Assembly (NCBI RefSeq): GCF_019550915.1
Contig: NZ_JAHWCI010000005.1
Span: 372,001 to 436,000 of the forward strand
Direction of reading: 5' to 3'
Source: Mumia sp. zg.B17
GTDB lineage: Bacteria; Actinomycetota; Actinomycetes; Propionibacteriales; Nocardioidaceae
Length of the DNA: 64,000 bases
The notes under the pieces are model-generated. The model searched no databases. It was not told the origin of the DNA and was given only the letters and a program-made list of their open reading frames with translations. Both the position numbers and the translations under genes were made by a program. Below are positions 42,065 through 50,318 of this stretch, piece after piece. How positions within the stretch are numbered: position 1 is the first letter of the stretch; every line of letters starts with the position of its first letter.

Positions 42065-42930
42065 CCACGCTGATCGACAACCCGGTCGTCCGCAGCACAC
42101 GAGCAGAGGTTCTCCGGCTGCGCAGGTGGCCGGCGGTGTGGGTGCTGGTCGCCGTCTGGGTGACCCTGGCTCTGGTGTTCGGCTACCTGTTCCCGTACCT
42201 GTCGTACCGGACGGGCGACCTCAGCTTCGCCGGTGACGGCGACACACGTGCGGGGCTGCTCGTCGAGATGCTGCCTCCCGCGCTCCCGGTCGTGCTCGTC
42301 CAGGGCCTGCCGATGTTCGGCGGCGCGCTGGCGCTGGTGCTCGGCGCGATCGTCGCCGGCAACGGCTATGGATGGGGCACGTGGAAGACCATCTTCACCC
42401 AAGGTCCGTCCCGTCCCGCCACGGTCGGTGGCTCGCTGGTCGCGCTCACGATCGCCGTCCTCGGCAGCCTCGCACTGACGCTGGTGCTGTTCGCCGGAGT
42501 CTCGCTCCTGGTCGCCGGCACCGAGTCGCAGGCCGTCACCTGGCCGTCGGCGGGTGCGCTCGCCGAGTCGTTCGGCGGTGGTTTCCTCGTCCTCGAGATG
42601 TGGGCGCTGCTCGGCTTCGCGCTCGGCACCGTGGCGCGCGGACCAGCGCTGGCGGTCGGTCTCGGTCTGGTCTGGGCCCTGGTCGTCGAGAACCTCCTCC
42701 GCGGGGTCGGCGCGCTGCTCGGCCCCGTCGAGGCGGTGACAGAGGTCCTGCCCGGGACGGCCGGCGGGTCGTTGGTCGGTGCGCTGATCGACGTCTCCGC
42801 CAACCCGAACGAGACCCCGGGCATCCTCGACGTCCTCTCGGGCGGCCAGGCGCTGACGACGGTGGCGGCCTACTGCGTCGGGCTCGTGGTCCTGGTCATC
42901 GTCCTGGTCCGTCGACGCGACGTCGCCTGA
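42061..42930 (+). CDS. ABC-2-type transporter permease
   Basis: The 289-residue protein has six predicted membrane segments (WVLVAVWVTLALVFGYLF near the N-terminus, the last VAAYCVGLVVLVIVLV) in the pattern of ABC-2 permeases. It starts by overlapping the ATPase stop (ATGA), so the two form one exporter. The hydrophilic part between segments 1 and 2 contains GNGYGWGTWKTIFTQGPSR, a conserved region of this group. A strong terminator hairpin follows the stop. Confidence 0.9.
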   Translation: MTTLIDNPVVRSTRAEVLRLRRWPAVWVLVAVWVTLALVFGYLFPYLSYRTGDLSFAGDGDTRAGLLVEMLPPALPVVLVQGLPMFGGALALVLGAIVAGNGYGWGTWKTIFTQGPSRPATVGGSLVALTIAVLGSLALTLVLFAGVSLLVAGTESQAVTWPSAGALAESFGGGFLVLEMWALLGFALGTVARGPALAVGLGLVWALVVENLLRGVGALLGPVEAVTEVLPGTAGGSLVGALIDVSANPNETPGILDVLSGGQALTTVAAYCVGLVVLVIVLVRRRDVA

Positions 42931-42942
42931 GCGGTCCTGCGT

Positions 42943-42984
42943 CCTGTGCAGGTCGTCCCGTACTCCCGGGACGACCTGCACAGG
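42943..42984 (+). terminator. Strong terminator hairpin after the ABC operon
   Basis: CCTGTGCAGGTCGTCCCG and CGGGACGACCTGCACAGG form a perfect 18-bp stem around the 6-nt loop TACTCC, starting 12 bp after the permease stop and ending before the next regulator gene. The following bases (ATCTTCACGAGTT) are mildly T-rich. Confidence 0.8.
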
Positions 42985-43037
42985 ATCTTCACGAGTTCCC
43001 GGCCTCCCCTGCGCAGCGGCGAACCTAAGGTCGAGGC

Positions 43038-43730
43038 ATGAACACGACGGCAGCACGCGTCCTGGTCGTCGAGGACGAACGCCTCATCAACCAGTCCGTC
43101 GCCGACCGACTGGTCGCCGAGGGCTTCGAGGTGCGTCAGGAGTACGACGGCCCGAGCGCCGTCGCGGCCGCGGCCGACTGGCTGCCGCACGTGGTGGTCC
43201 TCGACGTGATGCTTCCGGGGTACGACGGGCACGAGGTGTGCCGGCGCATCCAGGCCGAGCGACCGCTGCCCGTCCTCATGCTCACCGCTCGCGACGACGA
43301 GACCGACGTACTGGTGGGTCTGGGGGTCGGAGCCGACGACTACCTCACGAAGCCGTTCAGCATGCGGGAGCTCGTCGCTCGGGTCCGGGCGCTCCTCCGG
43401 CGCGTCGAGCGGGCGGCATCGCTCGCGGCCGGCGCCCCCGGTCCGCGCACGGTCGGACCGCTCGAGATCGACCACGCGCGCCGTCTGGTCCGCCGCGACG
43501 GCGAGCTGGTCCACCTCACACCGACGGAGTTCGACCTCCTGGTGTGCCTCGCGGCGACGCCCGGCACCGTCCTGACCCGTGAGCGGCTGCTGGCCGACGT
43601 GTGGGACTGGCCCGACGCAGCCGGCACCAGGACGGTCGACAGTCACGTGCGCTCCCTTCGCGGCAAGCTCGGCGCCGACGTCGTACGGACCGTCCACGGG
43701 GTCGGCTACGCCCTGGAGGTGACCTCGTGA
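43038..43730 (+). CDS. OmpR/PhoB-family response regulator
   Basis: The 230-residue protein has a receiver domain (VVEDERLI, phospho-acceptor Asp in VVVLDVMLPGYDG near residue 57, Lys in YLTKPFSMREL) and a C-terminal winged-helix domain (ELVHLTPTEFDLLVCLA, TRTVDSHVRSLRGKLG). Its stop overlaps the next gene, a histidine kinase (GTGA). It begins a three-gene operon with the kinase and a DUF4153/DUF4173 membrane protein, the likely target. Confidence 0.93.
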   Translation: MNTTAARVLVVEDERLINQSVADRLVAEGFEVRQEYDGPSAVAAAADWLPHVVVLDVMLPGYDGHEVCRRIQAERPLPVLMLTARDDETDVLVGLGVGADDYLTKPFSMRELVARVRALLRRVERAASLAAGAPGPRTVGPLEIDHARRLVRRDGELVHLTPTEFDLLVCLAATPGTVLTRERLLADVWDWPDAAGTRTVDSHVRSLRGKLGADVVRTVHGVGYALEVTS

Positions 43731-44725
43731 GACCGCTCGACCGGTTGGGCTCGATCAAGACCAAGCTCGGCGTCCTCGTCGCGGTGACGGTCGCCGTCGC
43801 TGCCGTGCTCCCGCTCGCGGGCTCGCGCCTCGGCCTCGACCCGCTCGTGACCGTCCCCGCGACCGTCGCCGTCGCCCTGCTCCTCACCCAGCTCCTCGCC
43901 CGCGGGATGACGTCGCCGCTGAGGGAGATGACGGCGGCCGCGAGGACGATGGCAACCGGCGACTACTCCCGCCGGGTCACTGCGTCGTCACGTGACGAGG
44001 TCGGCGAGCTCTCCCGCGCGTTCAACACGATGGCCGCCGATCTCGAGGCCGTCGACCGACAGCGCCGCGACCTCGTCGCGAACGTCTCGCACGAGCTGCG
44101 AACGCCGGTCACCGCGCTGCGGGCGCTGCTCGAGAACCTCGCCGACGGTGTCGTCGAGCCTGACCCCGAGCAGCTGCGTACGGCGCTCGACCAGACCGAG
44201 CGGCTCAGCCACCTCGTGTCCGACCTGCTCGACCTGTCCCGCGTGGACGCCGGGATCAGTGCCCTCGACGCCCAGCCGATGGAGGTGCGGCCGTTCCTCG
44301 AGGACGCCGTCCGCGAAGCGACGTTGACCGGACGCCCGGTGCGATTCACGGTGCAGGTCGAGCCGTCCGATCTCGTCGTGCGCGCCGACCGTGCACGCCT
44401 CCACCAGCTCACCGCGAACCTCCTCGACAACGCAGCGCGTCATAGCCCGGACCAGGGCACCGTGACCATCCGGGCGCACCCCGGCGAGGGCGGCATGGTG
44501 CTGGAGGTCTCCGACGAGGGGCCGGGCATCGCACCCGCGCAACGTACGGCCGTCTTCGAGCGCTTCACGACCGGCACCGGCGCCGGTCAGGACGACGGCG
44601 GCACCGGCCTCGGCCTCGCGATCGCACGCTGGGTGACCGACCTGCACGGCGGCACGATCGAGGTCGCCGACACCACGACCGGATGCCGCATCCGCGCCTG
44701 TCTCCCGGAGGGACGACTCCCATGA
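43727..44725 (+). CDS. HAMP-HisKA sensor histidine kinase
   Basis: The 332-residue protein has two membrane segments close together with almost no extracellular loop (VLVAVTVAVAAVLPL, VTVPATVAVALLLTQLL), a HAMP domain (about residues 60-110), the HisKA motif LVANVSHELRTPVTALR near residue 120, and an HATPase domain (LTANLLDNAARHSPDQ, VSDEGPGIAP, GTGLGLAIARW). It probably senses the membrane itself or a partner protein. It overlaps the response regulator upstream and the membrane protein gene downstream. Confidence 0.93.
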   Translation: MRPLDRLGSIKTKLGVLVAVTVAVAAVLPLAGSRLGLDPLVTVPATVAVALLLTQLLARGMTSPLREMTAAARTMATGDYSRRVTASSRDEVGELSRAFNTMAADLEAVDRQRRDLVANVSHELRTPVTALRALLENLADGVVEPDPEQLRTALDQTERLSHLVSDLLDLSRVDAGISALDAQPMEVRPFLEDAVREATLTGRPVRFTVQVEPSDLVVRADRARLHQLTANLLDNAARHSPDQGTVTIRAHPGEGGMVLEVSDEGPGIAPAQRTAVFERFTTGTGAGQDDGGTGLGLAIARWVTDLHGGTIEVADTTTGCRIRACLPEGRLP

Positions 44726-46203
44726 CCATCCCCGCCTTCCCCGCTCCTGCACCTCCCGCCAAGCCCACGCCCGCGTTCGACGTCTTCTTCGGTGACCTCT
44801 GGCCCGAGAAGTCGCTTGCGGCCCGTCCCCGGCTCGTCGCTGCGGTGGCGGCGGTGGGTGTGCTGGCCGCGCTCGTGCTGCCCCACCGGCAGCTAGGGCT
44901 CGGCACCTTCCTGGTCCTGGTGAGCGTGTGCGCCGTCGTCGCCCTCGCCGACCCGCACCTCCGTCGCCCGTACCATCTCGTCTCGGCCGCGCTGATCCTT
45001 CTCCTGCTGTCCACGCTCTTCCTGCGGGCCGCGGAGTGGCTCAGCCTCCTGTGCCTGCTCACGGCGTTCGTCGTCGGAGCCACCTCTCTCGGAGGAGCAC
45101 GGTCGGTCATCGGGATCGTCGCGTCGACCGGTCTGGTTCCGATCGGCTCGGTGCGCGGGCTGCCGTGGGTGGGGAGGTCGGTCGCACGGGGTCGGGGCGC
45201 ACGGACGTGGGTGCCGGTCGTCCGGACCGTCCTGCTCTCCGTGGTCGCCGTCGTCGTCTTCGTCGCACTCTTCGCCTCGGCGGACGCGCTGTTCGCCCGG
45301 TGGGTGGACGCTCTCGTGCCCGACCTGACGCTGGCTGACACGCCCGCCCGGGCGTTCGCCGGGCTGGCGCTGGCTGCGCTGACCCTGGCCGGCGTGTACG
45401 CCGCGCTCAACCCGCCGCTGGTCGAGCGCCTCGCGCCGCCGCCGGGACCGCCGGTCGCTCGGCGCTTCGAGTGGCTGGTCCCGGTGTCCCTGGTGGTCGC
45501 GGTGTTCGGCCTGTTCGTGACCGCGCAGCTCACGGTGATGTTCGGCGGTCACGGCTACCTCCGCCGGACGACCGGACTCACCTACGCCGAGTACGTGCAC
45601 CAGGGCTTCGGCCAGCTCACGGTCGCGACGATGCTCACGCTCGGGGTCGTCGCGCTCACCGCGCGCAAGGCGTCACGTGCCCGGGCGCGCGACCGGCTGC
45701 TGCTGCGCGTCGTCCTCGGCGCGCTCTGCCTGCTGACGCTGATCGTCGTCGTGTCCGCGCTCTCCCGCATGCACGTCTACGAGGAGGCGTACGGATTCAC
45801 ACGCCTGCGGCTGCTGGTGTCGTTCTTCGAGGGTTGGCTCGGCCTCGTCCTCGCCCTGGTCGTCGCCGCGGGGGTGCGCCTGTCGGGGTGGTGGGTGCCG
45901 CGCGCTGCGCTCCTCTCCGGAGCCTCGGCCCTGGTCGTCCTGGCGGCGATCAATCCCGACGCCTACATCGCCGAGCGCAACATCGCGCGCTACGAGAGCA
46001 CCGGCAAGGTCGACTGGCACTACCTCTCTCAGCTCTCCGACGACGCGACACCCGTGCTCGCGGGGTTGCCCGCCGCGGTCCGCGGTTGTGCCACGGTCCG
46101 GCCTCCGCAGGCGGGCGACTGGCTCGCGTGGAACCTCGGCCGGGCGCGTGCGAGCGAGGTCTGGACTCCCAGTCTCGACAGCGGCGTCGTCTGTCCGAGC
46201 TGA
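44722..46203 (+). CDS. DUF4153/DUF4173 polytopic membrane protein
   Basis: The 493-residue protein has about 11-12 membrane segments. The conserved DUF4173 region shows FALFASADALFARW-like and LTYAEYVHQGFGQL segments (seen here as LFASADALFARWV and TYAEYVHQGFGQL), with a C-terminal NPDAYIAERNIARYE. The function of the family is not known. Its ATG overlaps the upstream kinase stop, so it belongs to the two-component operon, a frequent actinobacterial association. A polar C-terminal tail ends outside or inside the membrane. Confidence 0.82.
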   Translation: MTIPAFPAPAPPAKPTPAFDVFFGDLWPEKSLAARPRLVAAVAAVGVLAALVLPHRQLGLGTFLVLVSVCAVVALADPHLRRPYHLVSAALILLLLSTLFLRAAEWLSLLCLLTAFVVGATSLGGARSVIGIVASTGLVPIGSVRGLPWVGRSVARGRGARTWVPVVRTVLLSVVAVVVFVALFASADALFARWVDALVPDLTLADTPARAFAGLALAALTLAGVYAALNPPLVERLAPPPGPPVARRFEWLVPVSLVVAVFGLFVTAQLTVMFGGHGYLRRTTGLTYAEYVHQGFGQLTVATMLTLGVVALTARKASRARARDRLLLRVVLGALCLLTLIVVVSALSRMHVYEEAYGFTRLRLLVSFFEGWLGLVLALVVAAGVRLSGWWVPRAALLSGASALVVLAAINPDAYIAERNIARYESTGKVDWHYLSQLSDDATPVLAGLPAAVRGCATVRPPQAGDWLAWNLGRARASEVWTPSLDSGVVCPS

Positions 46204-46247
46204 CCGGTCACCCCTCGGTGCACCGGAATCCGGTCATGGCGGCTTGT

Positions 46248-46275
46248 AGATCAGATATGATAGACAGGCTGATCT
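46248..46275. promoter_or_regulatory. Operator-like dyad around the acyl-CoA synthetase -10 region
   Basis: AGATCAG (46248-46254) and CTGATCT (46269-46275) form a perfect 7-bp inverted repeat with a 14-nt spacer that contains TATGAT (46256-46261), a good -10 hexamer. A repressor bound here would block the promoter of the acyl-CoA synthetase gene, 52 bp further on. Confidence 0.5.
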
Positions 46276-46326
46276 CGGCCGGCGAAGGTCCCGATGCCGG
46301 CCGGTCAGGACGACGAAGGAGCCACC

Positions 46327-47865
46327 GTGAGCACGCACCTGAACATGGCGACCGGGATCCGCGAGTTCGGACGGGCGACACCGCGCCGGACCGCGGTCGT
46401 CGACGGTGACCGGTCGCTGACGTTCGCCGGGCTCGACGAGCGGTCGAACCGGCTCGCGTCCGGCCTCCTCGCTCACGGCCTGCGGCCCGGCGACCCCGTC
46501 GCCGTCCTCAGCGGCAACCGCATGGAGTACTTCGAGATCGCCGCCGCGCTCGCCAAGGCCGGTCTGCCGATGGTCCCGCTCAACCCGCGCAACCAGGCCT
46601 CCGACAACGCCTACATCCTCGGGCACTGCGAGGCGCGCGCTCTGCTGATGGACGATGCGCTCGCGGCCGGCGCAGGGTCGCTCGTCGAGGAGCTCGACAC
46701 GGTGATCTCCTTCCACGGTGGCTTCGGCCTCGACTACGAGACCTTCCTGGCGGAGTCGCGTGCGGTCGACCCGCGCACCGCCGTCGACGAGAACGACATC
46801 TTCTGCATCACCTACACCTCCGGGACGACCGGGCTCCCCAAGGGCGTGATCCTCACCCACCGCGGACGCGTCCTCACCAACTACGCCTCGGCGATCGAGT
46901 GGGGTCTCGGGCCTTCCACGTCGACGATGGCGGTCGCGCCGCTCTACCACGGAGCCGGGTTCGCCTTCGCCTACGCCGGCCCTCAGCTGGGAGGGACCAC
47001 CACGGTCCTGACGTCGTGGGACCCGGAGCGGTTCCTCGCCGGGATGGCCGAGCAGAAGGTCAGCACCGTCTTCCTGGTCCCGACCCATGCCCAGCAGATC
47101 CGGCGGATGGTCGAGGAGCCGACGCGCGCCTACGACCTGTCCGCCCTGCAGACGCTCTACTTCAACGCCGCCGCCCTGCCGATGGAGCTGAAGGCCTGGG
47201 TGCACGAGGCGTTCCCCGGCGTGGGCGTCCACGAGCTGTACGGGTCGACCGAGTGCTCGGTCGTCACCGACCTGCGTCCGGAGGACTCGCTGCGCAAGCC
47301 CGGAAGCGTCGGGCACCCGTGGTTCATGAACGAGGTCCGCCTCCTCGACGACGACGGCCAGGAGGTCGGGCCGGGAGAGCCGGGCGAGCTGTTCGCACGC
47401 TCGCCGCTGCTGATGAAGGGATACCTCAAGAACGAGGAGGCCACCCGGGAGGCGACGACCGACGACGGGTTCGTCACGGTCGGCGACATCGCGGTCCGCG
47501 ACGAGGAGGGCTTCCTCTCGATCGTCGACCGCAAGAAGGACATGATCATCGCCGGCGGCGTCAACATCTTCCCGCGAGAGATCGAAGAGGTCGTCGCCCG
47601 GCACCCCGAGGTCGACGACGTCGCCGTCGTCGGCGTCCCCGACGAGGTGTACGGCGAGCGGGTGGCGGCCTTCCTCGTCGCGCGCCGCGGCACCACCGTC
47701 GACCTGGCCGGGCTCGAGAAGCACGTCCGAGCCGGCGTGGCGAAGTTCAAGGTGCCTCGCGAGTGGCACCTGGTCGACGAGCTCCCCCGCAACCCCAGCG
47801 GCAAGATCCTCAAGCGCGACATCCGCGACCAGTACCTCGCCCAGCAGGGCACGACCTCAGCGTGA
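46327..47865 (+). CDS. Acyl-CoA synthetase (class I adenylate-forming, FadD-like)
   Basis: The 512-residue protein has the AMP-binding motif YTSGTTGLPKGVILTHRG, the ELYGSTECSVVTDLRP A5 region, GDIAVRDEEGFLSIVDRKKD and the C-terminal catalytic Lys region PRNPSGKILKRD. It activates a carboxylic acid to its CoA thioester with ATP. GTG at 46327 has the ribosome binding site AAGGAG. It begins the CoA-dependent catabolic cluster; the FadR-type regulator follows 22 bp later. Confidence 0.92.
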   Translation: MSTHLNMATGIREFGRATPRRTAVVDGDRSLTFAGLDERSNRLASGLLAHGLRPGDPVAVLSGNRMEYFEIAAALAKAGLPMVPLNPRNQASDNAYILGHCEARALLMDDALAAGAGSLVEELDTVISFHGGFGLDYETFLAESRAVDPRTAVDENDIFCITYTSGTTGLPKGVILTHRGRVLTNYASAIEWGLGPSTSTMAVAPLYHGAGFAFAYAGPQLGGTTTVLTSWDPERFLAGMAEQKVSTVFLVPTHAQQIRRMVEEPTRAYDLSALQTLYFNAAALPMELKAWVHEAFPGVGVHELYGSTECSVVTDLRPEDSLRKPGSVGHPWFMNEVRLLDDDGQEVGPGEPGELFARSPLLMKGYLKNEEATREATTDDGFVTVGDIAVRDEEGFLSIVDRKKDMIIAGGVNIFPREIEEVVARHPEVDDVAVVGVPDEVYGERVAAFLVARRGTTVDLAGLEKHVRAGVAKFKVPREWHLVDELPRNPSGKILKRDIRDQYLAQQGTTSA

Positions 47866-47887
47866 CGCTGCCTGGCAGGGTGGGGTC

Positions 47888-48670
47888 ATGACCAAGGACG
47901 TGCTCATCGCCGGGCTCGCGGCGCGCCGCTCTCGGGCAGACAACGGTGCGGACGGCGTGACCCCCGGCCGGGTCCGCAACGCCTACCAGCAGGTGGCCGA
48001 CCAGCTGCTCGACCTGATCCTGGACGGCACCCTCAAGGCGGGCGACCGGCTGCCCAACGAGGCCGAGCTGTCGTCGATCTTCGGGGTCAGCCGCAGCACC
48101 GTGCGCGAGGCGCTGCGGGCCCTGGCGTCGCGAGACCTCCTGGAGACCGCACGCGGCACGACCGGCGGCACGTTCGTCCGCCGCGTCGAGCTCCGCCAGG
48201 TCAGCAGCTATCTCGAGACCAGCCTCGGGCTCATGTCGGGCAGCGCCGACATCGACGTCGAGCAGATGCTCGAGGCGCGCGAGATCCTCGAGGTCCCGGC
48301 GGCCAGGCTGGCCGCCGAACGCCGGCAGGAGGACGACCTGACCGCGCTGAGAGAGGCGGTCGAGCGCGAGCGGCAACGACGCGGGCGCGGACGCCGCTTC
48401 GAGGAGCACCGCCACTTCCACGCGCTGGTGCTCCAGTGCTCGGGCAACGCTCTGCTGGAGGTGATGACGGAGCCGGTCTTCGGCGTCCTGCAGTCGACGT
48501 TCCTCGACCCCGACGTCGACCCCCACTTCTGGACCGACGTCGATCACGACCACGAGACGATCCTCGCCGCGATCGAGGCGGGCGACGCCGACGCTGCCGG
48601 CCGGGCGATGAGCGAGCACCTGGGGCGACTCCGCGGCAGCTATCGCGACCCACGCCCGGACCAGCGCTGA
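47888..48670 (+). CDS. FadR-type GntR/FCD transcriptional regulator
   Basis: The 260-residue protein has a GntR HTH (LILDGTLKAGDRLPNEAELS, then SRSTVREALRALASRDLLE, about residues 35-95) and an FCD domain (about residues 120-250, with metal-site residues in HRHFHALVLQCSGN and HDHETILAAIEAGD). It lies between the acyl-CoA synthetase gene and the long coupled operon, and probably represses both in response to a CoA ester or acid. Confidence 0.9.
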   Translation: MTKDVLIAGLAARRSRADNGADGVTPGRVRNAYQQVADQLLDLILDGTLKAGDRLPNEAELSSIFGVSRSTVREALRALASRDLLETARGTTGGTFVRRVELRQVSSYLETSLGLMSGSADIDVEQMLEAREILEVPAARLAAERRQEDDLTALREAVERERQRRGRGRRFEEHRHFHALVLQCSGNALLEVMTEPVFGVLQSTFLDPDVDPHFWTDVDHDHETILAAIEAGDADAAGRAMSEHLGRLRGSYRDPRPDQR

Positions 48671-48682
48671 GCAACCGACGCC

Positions 48683-48715
48683 TTGACCTTTGAATCGTCT
48701 GACATTTAGTGTCCA
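48683..48715 (+). promoter_or_regulatory. Promoter and overlapping dyad of the coupled catabolic operon
   Basis: TTGACC (48683-48688) and TTTAGT (48705-48710), 16 bp apart, resemble a housekeeping promoter. The imperfect palindrome TGACA-TTTAG-TGTCC (48700-48714) covers the -10 element, a good place for the neighbouring GntR-type repressor. Confidence 0.45.
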
Positions 48716-48747
48716 GGCAGCACGCAACTTCGACCGAGAGGGTGACG

Positions 48748-49281
48748 ATGAGTCACAAGCAGGGATGGACCGGACGATTCTTCGAGGACTTCGAGATCGG
48801 TGACGTCTATCAGCACCCGCTCGGCCGGACGGTGACCGAGAACGACAACACCTGGTTCTCGCTGCTCACGATGAACACCAACCAGATGCACTTCAACACC
48901 GAGTACGCCAAGAAGTCCGAGTTCGAGAAGCCGCTGGTCGTCTCCACGCTGACGGTCGCCATCGCGGTCGGCCAGAGCGTCACCGACATCACCCAGAACG
49001 CGTTCGCCAACCTCGGCTGGGACGAGATCCGGATGACGCACCCCGTCTTCGCCGGCGACACCCTGTTCAGCGAGTCGCTGGTGCTCGAGAAGCGGGAGTC
49101 GGCCAGCCGTCCGCACGCCGGCATCGTCACCGTGCGGACCCGGACCCTCAACCAGGACGGCGACGAGGTCTGCTCCTTCAAGAGGACCTTCTACGTCTAC
49201 CGCCGCGGCGCCGAGCAGGTCGAAGACACGTTCCCCGCGGGCAAGACGCCGCTGTCGCTCGACACCGAGAGCGCTCGATGA
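48748..49281 (+). CDS. MaoC-family dehydratase (R-specific enoyl-CoA hydratase-like)
   Basis: The 177-residue hot-dog-fold protein has the MaoC core TVTENDNTWFSLLTMNTNQMH, in which Asn stands near the usual Asp of the D-x(4)-H pair, then HFNTEYAK and VVSTLTVAIAVGQSV. It resembles the mesaconyl/itaconyl-CoA hydratase-like MaoC group. ATG at 48748 has the ribosome binding site GAGAGGGTG. It is the first of the coupled genes and probably hydrates an enoyl-CoA intermediate. Confidence 0.87.
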   Translation: MSHKQGWTGRFFEDFEIGDVYQHPLGRTVTENDNTWFSLLTMNTNQMHFNTEYAKKSEFEKPLVVSTLTVAIAVGQSVTDITQNAFANLGWDEIRMTHPVFAGDTLFSESLVLEKRESASRPHAGIVTVRTRTLNQDGDEVCSFKRTFYVYRRGAEQVEDTFPAGKTPLSLDTESAR

Positions 49282-50318
49282 GCCTGCGGATCACCTACCA
49301 GCCCTGGGGCGAGACCCTCGCCGAGCTGGTCGAGGCGGGGCGGCGGGCGGAGGACGCCGGAGCCGAGGTGCTGTGGAGCTCCGAGCTGCACCGCAGCGCG
49401 ACCGTGACTGCGGCGGCACTCGCCACCGGCACCCGTACGGCACGCGTCGGCACCGCGATCACGCTCGCCTTCACCCGGAGCCCGATGATCACCGCCCTCG
49501 AGGCCCTCGATCTCGACGAGCTCTCCGGCGGCCGGTTCGTCCTCGGGCTCGGCACCGGTGTCCAGCGCCTCAACGAGGACTGGCACAACGTCACCTTCGG
49601 CAAGCCGGTCCCCCACCTGCGCGAGACCGTGCGCAACATCCGGCTGTTCTGGGAGAAGTCGACCAGCGGCGAGACGATGGAGGCCGAGGGCGACTGGGAG
49701 CCCATGCGGATCCGCGGCTACGAGCGGCCGTTCGCCGTCACCCGACCCGACATCCCCGTCTACCTGGCGGCGATGGGTCCCTTCATGATGCGGCTGGCGG
49801 GCCAGATCGCCGACGGGTGGATCAGCCACGAGCTGTGCTCGCCGAAGTACCTCGCCGAGCGGCTGCTGCCCGAGCTGGAGACCGGCATCGCGCGCGCCGA
49901 GAGCAAGACCCGTGACGATCTCGACGTCGTCGTGTCGGCGTGCTGCTCCGTCGACACCGACGGTGGCCGGGCACGCCGCCGGGCCGCCGGCGGCGTCGGG
50001 TTCTACGCCACCGTCAAGACGTACGCGGAGATGTTCGAGTTCCACGGCCTCGGCGATGCTCAGCAGCGGGTGATCGAGACCTTCCGCGCCGGGACCGGCG
50101 CCGACTACCTCGCCGACGTCGTCGGCGACGAGATGGTCGACGCGCTCACCCTCGCCGGGACGCGTGACGAGGTCGTCGCCCGGGTCGCCGAGTACGACGG
50201 CGTGGCCGACTCGGTCAAGCTCAGCCCACCCACCCACGGCATCGATGCTGCGGAGACCCGTACGGCCCAGGCCGCGATCATCGACATGATCGCCGAGTTC
50301 ACAGGAGCACGTCGATGA
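49278..50318 (+). CDS. LLM-class flavin-dependent oxidoreductase (F420 or FMN)
   Basis: The 346-residue TIM-barrel protein is of the bacterial luciferase-like family: GAEVLWSSELHRSATVTAAA, TRTARVGTAITLAFTRSPM, LSGGRFVLGLGTGVQ and PVYLAAMGPFMMRLAGQIAD. Close actinobacterial relatives use coenzyme F420; FMN cannot be excluded. It may oxidise or reduce a CoA ester in this pathway. It overlaps the upstream and downstream genes by 4 bp each. Confidence 0.88.
   Translation: MSLRITYQPWGETLAELVEAGRRAEDAGAEVLWSSELHRSATVTAAALATGTRTARVGTAITLAFTRSPMITALEALDLDELSGGRFVLGLGTGVQRLNEDWHNVTFGKPVPHLRETVRNIRLFWEKSTSGETMEAEGDWEPMRIRGYERPFAVTRPDIPVYLAAMGPFMMRLAGQIADGWISHELCSPKYLAERLLPELETGIARAESKTRDDLDVVVSACCSVDTDGGRARRRAAGGVGFYATVKTYAEMFEFHGLGDAQQRVIETFRAGTGADYLADVVGDEMVDALTLAGTRDEVVARVAEYDGVADSVKLSPPTHGIDAAETRTAQAAIIDMIAEFTGARR

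Noticed and set aside
46234-47769. 511-codon minus-strand frame
   Set aside because: Shadow of the acyl-CoA synthetase gene; no domain can be recognised in it.
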